Positions 51,187 through 63,812 of a stretch of 64,000 nucleotides of DNA are shown piece by piece. Under the pieces are notes generated by a model. That model was not told the origin of the DNA. It did not search any database and saw only the letters and a program-made list of their open reading frames with translations. A program made the position numbers and the translations under genes. The stretch comes from Mesocentrotus franciscanus. Its lineage: Eukaryota; Echinodermata; Echinoidea; Camarodonta; Strongylocentrotidae. Position 1 is the stretch's first letter. Each line of letters starts with the position of its first letter. The stretch is taken from positions 34,502,618 to 34,566,617 of the forward strand of contig CP137674.1 of NCBI GenBank assembly GCA_037976565.1, in the 5' to 3' direction.

Positions 51187-52540
51187 GCAAGTTTAACAAT
51201 TGATTTAGGGGTTTTACTAACATTTGCTAAAGCTTCATTAATGTACCTACATTGTCTTCAATGTTTAGGTTATAGTTTTGTTTTAATTTCTTTGTCCCTA
51301 TTTCACCAACATGCCGCAGCCTATTGTTAAACTTGCACAAAGGTCAGAATGAATTCAATGAAGTCTTTGAAAACAGTCAAAGTATGAAGAAGTCATGTAA
51401 TTCTGAAACGTGTTGCCTTGTGGAAAGGGTTCTGAAGTCGAATATCTTAATATAGGTTTCTTGATAAATCGTTCTTTTAAAAAATCTATTTGATGATTTT
51501 CCCCTCCTCCAAATGATTTGATACATTTTATATTGAACTTAACCTATACTGGAGCTAAATCTGTTTATTCTAAGCTCAAGATTAACTCGGAATGAAACCA
51601 ACTGAAAATGCGCTTAAATGGACCTGGGTCGATCACACCTTTTCCAAGCAATGTTAAACACCGAACAATGATCGAACCTGTTCTTGAGATATCGCGATAA
51701 CGAGAAAGTGGGACGGACGGATGGACGATCAACCCGAAAGCATAATGCCTCCGGCATCAACTTTAGTGGGCGGAGGCTTACAAATTTAGGGTATATTTTA
51801 TGCGCACTCTATATAACATATATAGGCTATAAATCTTTATATATAAATTGTCTTTTCTGCACTGAATTTTCGTCTTTGTCTTTTTAAATAAGCATTTCGA
51901 AGGAATGTTATACAGTAAAGAATATCTAGACCAAGCGTTCAATTTTCGTAAACGAGAGGTAAAATCCAATTTTTAAACAGTTTGTTTCCCTCTGTTCGTC
52001 GCATATCCCTTCCATCTAATTTCTCAGGAGGCATAACAATTTGGGGATATTTTCAAAGTGTGTACTTTTTTATGCGCACTGTATATTTAACATATATATA
52101 TATATTTATTACTGCAAATACAACCAAACAATACCACAATGCTTCCACTTTCTCCTTGAGTACCAAGGTTAGGGAGAGGTCGTATATTTGTCTGCGGAAG
52201 TATTTGATATGATATTGTACTTATGATATCCCCCTAATCAGTTATACTTTGAAACTTTGACAGGTAGCAGTATTGACATATTACTCGCAAACAACAGAGA
52301 AATAACAGAAACAAAAAAGAAAACTTTTAGGTGATTGATGATGAGGAATACCGGGGGAAAATCCTTTTTTTTTCACAGTAAAGAATGATGTATCAGCTGC
52401 AATATATAAATCTCTGAAGTCCATATGACTATGTTACGATTGGAAATATTATGGCACGTGTTCAACCCATTAAATTCATGTTTTAACTTGCTTTGGGGGA
52501 TACTCACATTAATTCTTGTATTAACTCTTGATATCTACAG
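51187..52540 (+). other. Copy 2 intron 6
   Basis: About 1.35 kb against 0.87 kb in copy 1, with no visible similarity. AT-rich; no exon or recognisable element found. Confidence 0.6.
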
Positions 52541-52576
52541 AATGCATGATTGGAAGATATGGTCCCAACTGTGAGC
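52541..52576 (+). CDS. Copy 2 exon 7: short EGF linker exon
   Basis: ECMIGRYGPNCE encoded with several synonymous changes against copy 1 (GGA/GGT, GGT/GGG, CCC/CCT, AAC/AAT). Silent change in a conserved peptide between unrelated introns indicates purifying selection on this mini exon. Confidence 0.75.
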
Positions 52577-53243
52577 GTAAGTATAATCTTTATTGATTCA
52601 TAGTTATAGTGTGATTGGTGTGTCTAGGTTGATCTCTGCTAACGATGTTTAAAAAATCGCTTAAAATTAGTCCTTAAATATAAAACTGAGTTCTGGTCAT
52701 GCGATTGCATGTGGAATCGATCAGAAAAAAGTTGATCATGTAGCATATAAGTATTGGTGTGAACTGCAAGGTTCTGGAGTCATCAAATGATAAAAAAATT
52801 TGGCCCATTCTTGGTAAAGTAACAAGTACTGTACACAGAAAGATGTATATGGGACTACACAAACATAAATATATATCGGGCCTCATTTTTAAGCTGTTAG
52901 TTGTCATATTTAGAATATGAAGGCATTTGAAGAGCCAGGCATGCTTTTCAGGGAACATTTTTTCTCTGATGTTCTTCCACACTTGCATAATAACATTGAT
53001 AACGCTCACAAATTTTTTTTCATCTCTCCCCAGAACTCAACCTTCTCTTTAAACATTCAAATACAAAATTTAAAATATAAAATTAGTCCTTAAACAATCA
53101 AATTATAATTGTAAAATGTAAAATTAGTCCTTAAATATTCAAATTATAATTTTAAAATGTTGGGGAGGTAATTAGAATGACTATCTCCTGAAACCTTATC
53201 TTGCATAACCGCAGTCAGTTTATCTTTCTTTTTCATACTATAG

Positions 53244-53533
53244 CTTTCACTGTTAGATATAAAAAGACCAACAAGGGACAGCACACCGATTTCGTCTGTT
53301 GCCTGGAAGGTGGGAATCTCATCTCCACGGCTCCAGTGGTCAATCTCTACAGGAAATTCGGCAGTGAAAATTATACACAAGAAAACATAATACGAAATGG
53401 AAATGGAGTCCCCCCAAATGAAAATTTTCTATTTCTTGTGCTTGATGTGAAAGTTGGAGAAATATTTGTCTGCTCTCTCTCTCTGATGTGAACAACTTCT
53501 TTAGTGACACTATCACTGGGGATGGGGAATTTA
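53244..53533 (+). pseudogene. Copy 2 exon 8: third Ig-like domain, frameshifted
   Basis: FTVRYKKTNKGQHTDFVCC start. An extra CT in the ctctctct run after FVCS shifts the frame and gives TGA at 53489-53491. Past the insertion the original frame (DVNNFFSDTITGDGEF) is still readable, so the lesion is young or an error. Confidence 0.8.
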
Positions 53534-53622
53534 GTAAGTTCATGGATGTTGTGTTGTAATATACAAAGAAATGACTCTGTTTTGTGTTTTAATGATCAAA
53601 TACAAAAAACATTATCATGGAA

Positions 53623-53805
53623 TCCCCCTCCGTTCAATCATTATATGTATGTTCCCCCTCCGTTCAATCATTATATGTAGTTCCCCCTCCGTTCAATCAT
53701 TATATGTAGTTCCCCCTCAGTTCAATCATTATATGTATGTTCCCCCTCCGTTCAATCATTATATGTATGTTCCCCCTCCGTTCAATCATTATATGTATGT
53801 TCCTG
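53623..53805. repeat. 30-bp minisatellite in copy 2 intron 8
   Basis: About six copies of ttccccctccgttcaatcat followed by tatatgta(tg). Unit A has a single copy (about 27,800), so the expansion is specific to unit B. Confidence 0.9.
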
Positions 53806-54311
53806 ATGATACTTTCATTGGCAGACTGACACCTTTATTAACAAAAGAAATATGATAATAAAAGTGATTTTAGTTACATACCTTAATTGTACCAGAACTC
53901 ATTACTACTCACAATTTGTTTTGTAATAAATGATGATGCTTGTGTAGGATGATTATTGGAATCCTTTGACTGCTGTATTCTCCCATTCCCATAGACCAAC
54001 TGGTTGCAGTATGCAATGGGTTAATTGCAATACTGGTTTCAGAGGTCCGACATTTAAAAAAAACTCTGTATATGCTTGTTGTGAGCTGTTTCCAGATATT
54101 TGTGACTGAAGAAAGCCTTATACTTGTTGGAAAACAGGAGAAATACATTTTCAAAGTTTGTCAAAGTAGTCTGTTGAATTTAAGAAATATTTGCCAAAAA
54201 CTCTGCTATTTGTCCGACACAATTTAAAATAACCGTTTGAATTCAGAAATACTCTTGTTTCTTTCAATTTTCACTGGTTCATTGAATATTTTTTTCTTTA
54301 TCTCACTGTAG

Positions 54312-54620
54312 CCCAGCCAGAACTCCCTAGTGCACCCGTCGTGAGCGGAGCAACCAATGAATCAATTACTCTGATGTGGGATGCCTGGGATGCATCAACA
54401 GATATAGGTGATCCTCCTCTTTTCGGGTACCGTGTCTACTACAGGAACAACTTACGATTAAACTATCAACGAGCTTTCAGGTCTGACGGCCTAGCACCAT
54501 CTGAAACAGTGACTGGTCTAAGTCCAGATACAGACTACATGTTTGGTGTAGCAGCATTTAGACCTGGATTAGGAGGCCAGGGACGCCGATTGGAGGTAGA
54601 AGGGACCACCCAATGTTCAC
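54312..54620 (+). CDS. Copy 2 exon 9: FN3 domain 1
   Basis: Open, phase 1 at both ends. Starts and ends as copy 1, but the middle reads PPLFGYRVYYRNN then LRLNYQRAFRSDGLAP, two residues shorter. Change is confined to this loop and strand region. Confidence 0.8.
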
Positions 54621-55409
54621 GTAAGGTTTTGATGCTTATGATTTGAGATATTTTAAATGTTACTGTAGCATGTTCAGCTTTCTTTAGTAAGGTATATCCA
54701 ATGTGATTTTACATTGTGACATAATACTATATACACTGCATATAATACCCTGCATCTTTATTTGAATATTAAACCTCTCATGTATGCATCCATTTTCAAT
54801 TCATTTAATCCGAAAAGAATATCAACTTAAATGATATATCACTTAAAACTCTTGCCTGAATTTGTATGGATCAACAATTTATATTAAAAAGAATGTTCAC
54901 AAATTATAAGATTACTGAATTTAATTCTTAGGAAAAATAATGTTTAAATGTCACTAAAGAAATTCACTGACATCTAGTCTTATACTTCGTAAGCCTATTT
55001 AATTCAATATGATTGTCTCAAAACAATATCAACTAGATTCATCTTTTACAGGTATGTTAAAACACAGCTGAGCATTACAATTTTCACTACAATAAATTGG
55101 CAGGTTTGTACAAAGAAATGATCATTTAGGCAGTTTTAACTGCCAAAAGTGTTGACAAAAAAACTAGAATAATTTGTCTCATTTTCTTGAAATTCAAAAC
55201 AGGCTCATGACTTGTGAAGTTGTTAATGAAATACTTTTTTTTTTATTTACAAACAATTCACCTCATAAAATCTTAGGTGCAGGTACAGCTTCTAAACTTC
55301 ATGGCGATGTAGTGGATTAGATATTCTCCAGTGCAATAAACCGCTAGATAATGAATTAAGAATGTTTTAATATAACAAATATTTGATCTTGTTTTTATTG
55401 TGCATGTAG

Positions 55410-56513
55410 CTCCTAGTGAAGCACCATCATCCGTTAACGTCGCTAAGGGGACTAGACCTGGAGAAATCTTGGTATCTTGGGAGGTAGGCTAATTTTTATT
55501 CCAGATGCGTTGAGCACGAGTAGTTTAATCTTTTGACTGGACATGTGAAGGCTGTTGGTTCAAGCCCCAGCAGGGCACTAATGTCCTAGCTTGGCAAGAC
55601 ATTTATCTACATTTGCCATTCTCGACCCAGGTGTCAAATTAAACCGGGTATATAGGAAGGAATTCCTTGAATGCTGGGAGAACTGAAATTGATAACCTAA
55701 CGAGAACCTGGTGTATATGAGTGCTATAAAATTGTCAAATATAATAAGTATATCAGTGAAGTGATTCACTGATTGAAATCCCCTATCAGTGATTTTGAAG
55801 CCCTCAAAAACTTATCTCACAAAATTTCTGTAAGAGCAAAAAGAGTTTATGAAAGTGTGTACACAATTTGTGGTGGATAAAAAACTGCCCGTTGCAAAAT
55901 TCAGATTTAAAAGAGAAATTACTGTAATTTTGCTAATAATGAATCTATTGCCAACATACTTTAGGGAAATTATTCAAAATATTTGTTTACAACATTTTAG
56001 ACCTTTTAACAGTTTTGAGATTTTCACATCCTAAATCTCTGCAACAGCTAATTCAGTACTCAGGAATGTTAATGGAGTATAGTGTTGATCGGGATACAGC
56101 TATATTTTGTCTTCCTGGAAGAGACGTGGATAAACCATCATGCTTCTTTCCATGGGAAATATTATATTACTTATGTAATAATTAAACTAAAAACTATGAT
56201 TTATAATGTTTGAATTTTATAAGTCTTTTGTATCTTTTTATCTCGTAGAATCCTCCATCCAATGCTTCTAACTGTGCCAGTGGAGTGGGAGGAATTCGCA
56301 TCTACTTCATCCGGTCTGACATCCAGTGTGGGATCTCAAAGAGGGCGGCTGACCCCAATGAGAACTCCATCGATATTCCGTTTGACTCCTCAACGTCTGA
56401 ATACACCCTGACCCTTGAACCGTATTCCCAGTATCTCATCCAGGTTGTAGTCTACAATAAAGACTCTGAGACACCAAGAGGAGATGGCTTTACACAGATC
56501 ACAGAGGAAATGC
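55410..56513 (+). CDS. Copy 2 exons 10-11: FN3 domain 2
   Basis: Exons 55410-55483 and 56249-56513. Identical to copy 1 except for two added codons (KRA in place of T after CGIS). The intron, including a SINE, is also almost identical. Confidence 0.8.
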
Positions 56514-57338
56514 GTAAGAGGAAAAACAGCATAATTTTATAAACAAGCATGAAACGAGAATACATGTATGTGAAGTAGTAGAATGAAATTACATGCACAA
56601 ATAATTGTCCAAATGTAATGATACTGCAGGAGGTATGCGCATCTATTAACATGTTTTAAAGGTTTAATAAGATCATTTCTAAACATTATGAAACTGAAAA
56701 GGGACAACCATGCATGTCTCTTTATAGAAATGTAAAGGTTTGGTAAGATCCTGCATTTAGATCACATAATTTTCTGTGTATCCTATGTTTTATAGTTATG
56801 TTGTTTGTTGTGTCTGTGTTCTTGTAGTCTTGCATAAACTTGAAGGGGAAACTTAAGCTTGAGTGTTTGTGAATCTTAAGTATAAATACAAAAACAATGA
56901 TTCAACAAATGATTAGATAAGTATGTAAGGAAGCTACTTATTTGTTGAATCATTGTTTTGTGACTGTAATTTCTGTTTTAGAAAAAAATTATAGAAAGTT
57001 ATATTTGACTCTTTTTAGTAAACAAACTCAAACTCAGAAGAGTGAGAAGTCCCAAGACCAAGTCTCAAGATAGTCTTGAATCTTGTTATTAAGTAAGAGA
57101 TATATCACTCACATAACATCTGACAACTTCCTTGGATTTTTCTTTGCCTCAAATCAAAATGAAAAAATAGCTTTTTAACTGCATTACCCGTTTATTTCGA
57201 ACTATGAGACGAAATACAACAAGATTTATGCTTCCACAAATCCAGGAATTATATTTATTATTTTATGCCTTTTGAGCATGTGCTTTTTAATCAAATAGTT
57301 TCCATACTTCTTTTCAATGTTTTTGTTTTCGTATCTAG

Positions 57339-57570
57339 TTGCCCCTGCGCCCACTGTAACTGTTGAAGCCACCTTCGAAACTGTAACTGTGCTCTGGGAT
57401 GCTGCAAGCCCGGCTCACCTCAATGGAGATGTAAGGGATACCAACTCAGATACACCCGGACAAAACCAGAACCACTTGATCCAGTACTAGTAAATGTTAC
57501 CAATCAACTTACGGGAAACAAGTATGTGATTACCGAAGGAGTCACAAAAGACAGTCAATTTGAAATTGAG
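57339..57570 (+). pseudogene. Copy 2 exon 12: FN3 domain 3 first part, frameshifted
   Basis: One G is missing from the GTAAGGGGATAC run of copy 1 (near 57,436), shifting the frame to a TAG within about 50 bases. Otherwise the exon is identical to copy 1. Confidence 0.8.
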
Positions 57571-58524
57571 GTAAAGTTCTTGCGTGCTGTCTCAAAGTAA
57601 AGGAATTTTGAGAAAGTAATAATTAAAGTAATACTTGAATTTTGGAGGGCCACTCATGGACAACCAAAAAAGAATGCCTCGAAATAATAAACAAGTCATT
57701 GTTAGAATAACTGCTTAAATTGTATGCAATTGTATGAATTAGGCAAATTCAACTTGTTCGTGGTAGTACCATTTCTTGCAATCAAATATTGTTTACTGTC
57801 TGTAAGAAGGCCATACAAGTTACGTACTGTCAATGACAGTTAAGGTCTTCTTGTAGACAGCTTGATGATATGTTGGTTTATGTGAAAAGTAGTATGTCCC
57901 ATTTGCAGGCCAAACAAATGAAAAGTTTAAATACCAACGGCATTTGAAAGACAATACTAATTTAGAACTTCCCTCAAAACGAAAGGGCTTGAAAATGATA
58001 TTTTTGTGGGAAAATAACGACCGTTAGTTGTCGAATCGAATTTAGGGATTGCAGTCCTTTTATGGAATAGTCTGATTTTCAGACCCTTGTACCTAATGGT
58101 CGTACGTTTTGTGCTGCGCAAAGATTCAATCAGTTTAATTTTGGCCATTACAAGAAGTGGGTTATTGATGTAGACAAATGATAATGTACCCTTTACAGCT
58201 CGTTTTGTGTATGTTATTACCAAAGGTAAAAGAAGTCAGTCACTCAATAGTGTCTGACAGTGAAGTCTAGAATGTAAACGGGTTTCCTTGCATACTTTGA
58301 ATACTAGGGCACTGCTAACGTTTAAATTTCACATATAGGACATACGTATCATATTCATAATTCCTGCAAAGTTCTACAGAATTCGATGTTGGCTGCAAAA
58401 GGGATACACTACCTTTAATTAATAGCTGTTTTGACGTTAATATATTCCAGATGCCGGGAATGATTGATATTAATTTTAATACATTTTTAAAATGTCATCC
58501 CCTTTTCATCCCTCTTTTCTTCAG

Positions 58525-59109
58525 GTTCGAGTTTTGAATGGAGCAGGACCCGGTGAATGGTCACCTTTAATGACTTCCCCATTGCCGGGTAAAAAAAAAA
58601 ATTATGATACAAAATATGAAATGGTCATAATGCGCCTCTTGGTTTGTTACATACAAAGATTTATTTACAAATATAAAAACCTTGCCCTAAATTTGTAGAC
58701 ATGTAGCTTATATTAGAATAGCTGTGATACAGACATATATACAGGGGCGGATCCAGCCGGCAGCAAGGGAGGGGCCAGAGAGGGGGCCCAATTCGTGAGA
58801 AAATATTTAGCGGCGAGTCAGCCAGCCGGCGAATAAGCGGGGTGGTAAGGAGCACTTTTTTGCCCAATTCGTGAGAAAATATTTAGCGGCGAATCAGCCA
58901 GCCGGTGAATAAGCGGGGGGATAGTGACCACTATTTAAAAAAATTAAAGGTAAAATTAACCTGTTTTTACCTGTTTTTGCCAGGAGGGGCCCGGGCCCCC
59001 CGCCCCCTGGATCCGCCACTGCATACATATACAATAAAGGTAAAAGGTTCTTAATTTGTAGCAGGCCAGGGACGCCGATTGGAGGTAGAAGGGACCACCC
59101 AATGTTCAC
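58525..59109 (+). CDS. Copy 2 exons 13-14: end of FN3 domain 3 and cassette exon
   Basis: Exons 58525-58588 and 59062-59109, identical in sequence and phase to copy 1, with the hAT-like MITE (58,742-59,022) between. Confidence 0.7.
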
Positions 59110-59455
59110 GTAAGTTGTTATTGCTTAATATGCTCTGAGATCAGAATTATGAACCTTCGGGGTAACGAACCTTCGGAATTATGCACATTTGGGGTTTGCA
59201 CCTTTGGATAACGGTGAATGGTGTTGGTTCTATTGAATGGTCAACAACAAAACTGGTATAAGCTGTAGGTAAGCTGATATAATAATTATTTTTTCAGTAA
59301 TTTTTTGTCGTTTATAATAATTTCCACTACTGCTTGATGGTAAGGTTGTCATATTTGTGTTTTTTTATGTTTTAACATATCCTCTTCTAAATTTCCTGAT
59401 GTATCCTTTCGAATATTTACTTGTTTGTTGTTTCTATTATCTTGTATTATTCCAG

Positions 59456-60518
59456 GTGATGAGTCAAGATACTCTCTTAGAGCTCTACTTCTTACTGGTC
59501 TCATCCCATCGATTATTCTTATCTGTGTTATCTGTATCATCCTAATTGTGGGTTTTTTCAGAAGGTATGAACATGTTTGCTTCTCATCAGCTTTCATTGC
59601 AAATAGTTTCCAGATACCCTTAACATGCTCAAATTTGTTGGGCTACTGTACTGGTTTTCAAAGTAAATCTCTAATTATTTAGTGGAAATTTATTACACCC
59701 ATCTGACTACTAGCAGTCAAGTTTTAAGTGCTTTTCAGAGTAATCTCGTTTGGTTGATTCTTCTTCCTCTTTTGTATAACACGGACAATATTCTAGATTA
59801 TTAAGCAGCAGGCCACTATTCAAACATAGTTATTCCTCCACTCCCCCTGCCTTAAACAACTACTACATCTTCATTCTGAAAATGTGTAAATTTATCTGCT
59901 TTATTATGACGCGTATTATTATAACTGCGTTATCAGACTAATGTTTGTGTTAATAGTCCTCAAGGTAATCAGCTTTAGTTATCTTGGCCATTATCTATAG
60001 CGAGAGTCTACTATCATCTGATCATGGAGTCAGACTGACAGTTATGCTCCGTATAATGTATACTACTATTTAATTTAACACGACCCTGGATCTATAATCA
60101 TGTTTAATAAAATAAATCGTAGACCTCAGAAATAGCTCCTTTGTTAAACACGGTTTTGCACAAAAACTAGCTTATATATGCCTAGCTTCGGTTTTAGATT
60201 TTAGTAGAATACGGGCATAGGCCTATGTTTGTTTTGCTTAACTATACACTTGTAGTTCATTGTTACTCCACGTTATCATAACACAGACGACAACCTGATA
60301 AAGGAGAGAATGAAAAGAAGACATATCATGATACGCAATCGCCAGAAACTGCTAATACCTATCAGGATCTGTATGAACGAGTGAGCAATGATGGCACTGC
60401 TTATCAAGAACTTGAATTAACATCGGTACAACAGGGTGATACAAATTATATCAATATCGAAGAGGGTCCTCGAGGAAGGAAGAATATTTTGAAATCGATT
60501 GAGAATGCTGACTGCTAA
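59456..60518 (+). CDS. Copy 2 exons 15-16: membrane helix and tyrosine-rich tail
   Basis: 59456-59564 encodes the membrane helix, and 60287-60518 the tail with YQDL, YQEL and YINI. Intact in themselves; out of frame with the start only because of the upstream lesions. Confidence 0.8.
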
Positions 60519-60643
60519 ATCTGTCCGCATTATGAATGACATGGGACGTTGTTCACTTATCAAAGGAGGCGGAAGAGGGTGTTCTGCTGAGTGTAAATTG
60601 AACGTAGGCTCTACCCCTCCTTAAAAATGTAATGTGTGCGAGC

Positions 60644-60649
60644 AATAAA
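60644..60649 (+). terminator. Polyadenylation signal, receptor copy 2
   Basis: AATAAA, same position relative to the stop as in copy 1. Confidence 0.6.
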
Positions 60650-61249
60650 CAAAAACAATAACTAGCTTTTATAGATTATTACATATTACATTAAATTCTT
60701 ATAGATTATTACATATTACATACTAGTTCTTTTATAATATTATTACTAAGGTCAATTTCTTTCTTTTTCTGCTGATCTTTTTCTTTTTTTCTTTTTTTTT
60801 CTTGGGGGGATATGTTAAAAACTTCGACACAATATTGTCACGTTCGTGATTTTTTTTTAAATGTGATTATTCATACACATTAAGGTATACAGAATGAGGA
60901 ACAATATATAAGAAGATTGAGAGACCTTGGTACGGAGCATTCTGCTACTAAAGTTATCTTTACTATCATTAATTTTTGCAAAGGTCTCTCTTTCGTAAAA
61001 TGTCACCAACGAACCTCCCCTCACCCAAAAATTAAAAAAACGATGATAAAATCATTTTATTACGATCACAAGGACTTTCGCATTACCTGTGTAAACATGA
61101 AAATGACACATTACGTCATCCAGACATGAATTCTGCAAGACATTGCCCCTGATGAGTTGAGGTTTTAAAGTCTTTGCGATCGTGTCATGTAAACAGCAGC
61201 AACAAAATCTAAGATGTTGTTTTTAGTTTTCATGTGGACCATACAGCAC

Positions 61250-61464
61250 AGCAGGGGCAGATCCAGCCGGCGGCAAGGGAGGGGGAGGGGGCCAGAGAGG
61301 GGGCCCAATTCGTGAGAAAATATTAGCGGCGACTCAGCCAGCCGGTGAATAAGCGGGGGAGTGAGCATTTTTTTTTTGCTCAACGGGGGATAGTGACCAT
61401 TATTTTTGTTTGTACATCCCCTTCCCATGGCAAAAACACCCCCTGGATCCGCCACTGCAGCACA
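61250..61464. mobile_element. hAT-like MITE, unit B counterpart
   Basis: Orthologous to 35,313-35,515: ends CAGGGGCAGATCCAG and GGATCCGCCACTG with CAGCACAG flanks, so present before the duplication. Confidence 0.8.
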
Positions 61465-61916
61465 GTCAAGAGAATGTATCAAAAATAGTAACTTGCGCTG
61501 GTAGTTAACGTCGAAAATGATTAGCATGATTAGTGATGACAGTTCTTATTTCAATTATATCATTCAAGGGTATTATATAATTTTTGAAGACAATGTAAAT
61601 GATCTCTTTCATCGATAATTGATATTTGATGATCTTCTGTACGTAATGTCAAGATAATTATTATTAACATGTGTTTAGTAACTTCATGAACATCGATTTG
61701 TATATGAGTTAGATGTTTTGTTTTTTTATAAACATCGTTATGATATCAGAAGTTGCAATGAAATAAGTATCGCCTTTTGTAGATCGATATTTGCTGTTAA
61801 ACGTTGAAAACGATGAAATATATATCAAATAGATGGCTTTGTTTCCGTATTTTTATAAAATCGACTAAATTGAGGACTATCAGAAAGATAGACCATTCAC
61901 CACACCCGCAGATTAG

Positions 61917-62033
61917 CATTATGAGAACCCAACTTTTGAGTCGCCTCCTATAAACACCTATGAAAGTTTGAAACGTGTTGAAGACAACACTGCAGACGAC
62001 GCTTACGTCAATGTGATGACAAAATCTGAATAA
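61917..62033 (+). CDS. Second tail-type terminal exon, unit B (orphan or alternative)
   Basis: 38 codons to a stop, as at 35976-36092, but with DAYVNV (YxN motif) where unit A has DAKVNV. It thus keeps three tyrosine motifs: HYENP, TYESL and AYVNV. AATAAA overlaps the stop. Upstream partner exon not identified. Confidence 0.45.
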   Translation, partial: HYENPTFESPPINTYESLKRVEDNTADDAYVNVMTKSE

Positions 62034-62757
62034 ATTAATACAATTGGACTTAAACGTCTGTCTACAGAGGTGTATCTAGAATTAAATCAATTAATTCAAA
62101 ATCTAAAATCAACGCAAAAGGCGCAAACTGTCGGTTAAGCTTACATTTTGGAAGATTACATACTGTATGACCGGCAATAGCCTCCAATGCCAAAAGGAAA
62201 AAAAGACAGGCGAAAAATATGTCACAATTTAATTGGAAAATGCATACCTTAAAAAGAAGTATGGGTGTGAAAAATCGGATAAAGATTTCCCAGTTAGGCT
62301 ATTCTGAAATGTTTTACATTGTGGGATTTGCATCGATATTGTTGACTGGGATTCTACTGTGTCCCTTTCTTAGAAGAATCCATATTTCATGCAATATTTC
62401 ATTTTCATTATTAAACAGGTGGTTTACAATTATTTAAGTCTGAATGCGTCTATGCTTTTTGTATTATTATCAACAAAATTGTTTCTTGGAAGCCTCTTTC
62501 ATATTGTTTTAATTTATTTACAAAAGTTTCTAGATGTATATAGGAGTCCTGTCGAGGCTCATATTATTGTTACCCCACAATATACATGATTACTTTCTAT
62601 CACCGGTTACTTATGCCCCACCTAACACAATAATACGGTATTGGGTCATACTTTTGAAAGTCCTCTTTTTAAATTCGTAACACTGCAAGCACGAGCGATT
62701 AGATTGACTTCGTCACCTAACATGCCAGTGCTTTCAAAACTTTTGAAATTAGGGTAT

Positions 62758-63812
62758 ATAAAGAAATCAGTTCAGAGACTGGCGAGTAATTGAAGAAATC
62801 CGTATAGAGACTGGCAAGTTTTAGAAGAAATCAGTTCAGAGACTGGCAAGTTATTGAAGAAAACAGTTTAGAGACTGGCAAGTTATATAAGAAAACAGTT
62901 TAGAGAATGGCAAGTTATATAAGAAATCAGTTTAGAGACTGGCAAGTTATATAAGAAATCAGTTTAGAGAATGGCAAGTTATATAAGAAAACAGTTTAGA
63001 GACTGGCAAGTTATATAAGAAATCAGTTTAGAGACTGGCAAGTTATATAAGAAATCGGTTCAGAGACTCGCAAGTTATTGAAGAAAACAGTTTAGAGACT
63101 GGCAAGTTATATAAGAAATCAGTTTAGAGAATGGCAAGATATATAAGAAAATAGTTTAGAGACTGGCAAGCTTTATAAGAAATCAGTTTAGAGACTGGCA
63201 AGTTATATAAGAAATCAGTTTAGAGACTGGCAAGTTATATAAGAAATCAGTTTAGAGACTGGCAAGTTATTGAAGAAAACAGTTTTAATAGAGACTGGCA
63301 AGTGATATAAGAAATCAGTTTAGAGACTGGCAAGTTATATAAGAAATCAGTTTAGAGACTGGCAAGTTATATAAGAAATCAGTTTAGAGACTGGCAAGTT
63401 ATATAAGAAATCAGTTTAGAGAATGGCAAGATATATAAGAAAATAGTTTAGAGACTGGCAAGCTTTATAAGAAATCAGTTTAGAGACTGGCAAGTTATAT
63501 AAGAAATCAGTTTAGAGACTGGCAAGTTATTGAAGAAAACAGTTTAGAGACTGGCAAGTTATATAAGAAATCAGTTTAGAGACTGGCAAGTTATATAAGA
63601 AATCAGTTTAGAGACTGGCAAGTTATATAAGAAATCAGTTTAGAGACTGGCAAGTTATATAAGAAATCAGTTTAGAGACTGGCAAGTTATTGAAGAAATC
63701 AGTTATGAGACTGACAAGTTATTGAAGAAATCAGTTCAGAGACTGGCAAGTTATATAAGAAATCAGTTTAGAGACTGGCAAGTTATATAAGAAAATAGTT
63801 CAGAGACTGACA
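62758..63812. repeat. 32-bp minisatellite, unit B (about 33 copies)
   Basis: Same unit and edges as in unit A but about half as long and without the 160-bp higher-order pattern seen there. It includes its own recurrent block (variant gcaagatatataagaaaatag at about 63,135 and 63,427). Confidence 0.95.

Larger units (their letters stand above)
45739..60518 (+). pseudogene. Copy 2: Tie-like receptor, mosaic and frameshifted
   Basis: Same 16-exon layout as copy 1: 45739-45790, 46187-46513, 47335-47622, 49164-49301, 49843-49998, 51049-51186, 52541-52576, 53244-53533, 54312-54620, 55410-55483, 56249-56513, 57339-57570, 58525-58588, 59062-59109, 59456-59564, 60287-60518. Exons 8 and 12 carry frameshifts (a CT insertion near 53,480 and a missing G near 57,436). 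Exons 4 and 6 end at GC rather than GT donors. As it stands, translation would stop at 53489-53491 after 460 residues, giving a secreted Ig-Ig-EGF-Ig fragment without FN3, membrane helix or tail. Both frameshifts are in simple repeats, so assembly error is possible. If so, it would be a second full receptor with distinct Ig domains. Confidence 0.75.

Noticed and set aside
53571..53855. 94-codon frame with repeated FNHYMYVPPP-type units
   Set aside because: It is the unit-B-specific 30-bp minisatellite in intron 8 read through; the unit length happens to be divisible by three. Unit A has a single copy.
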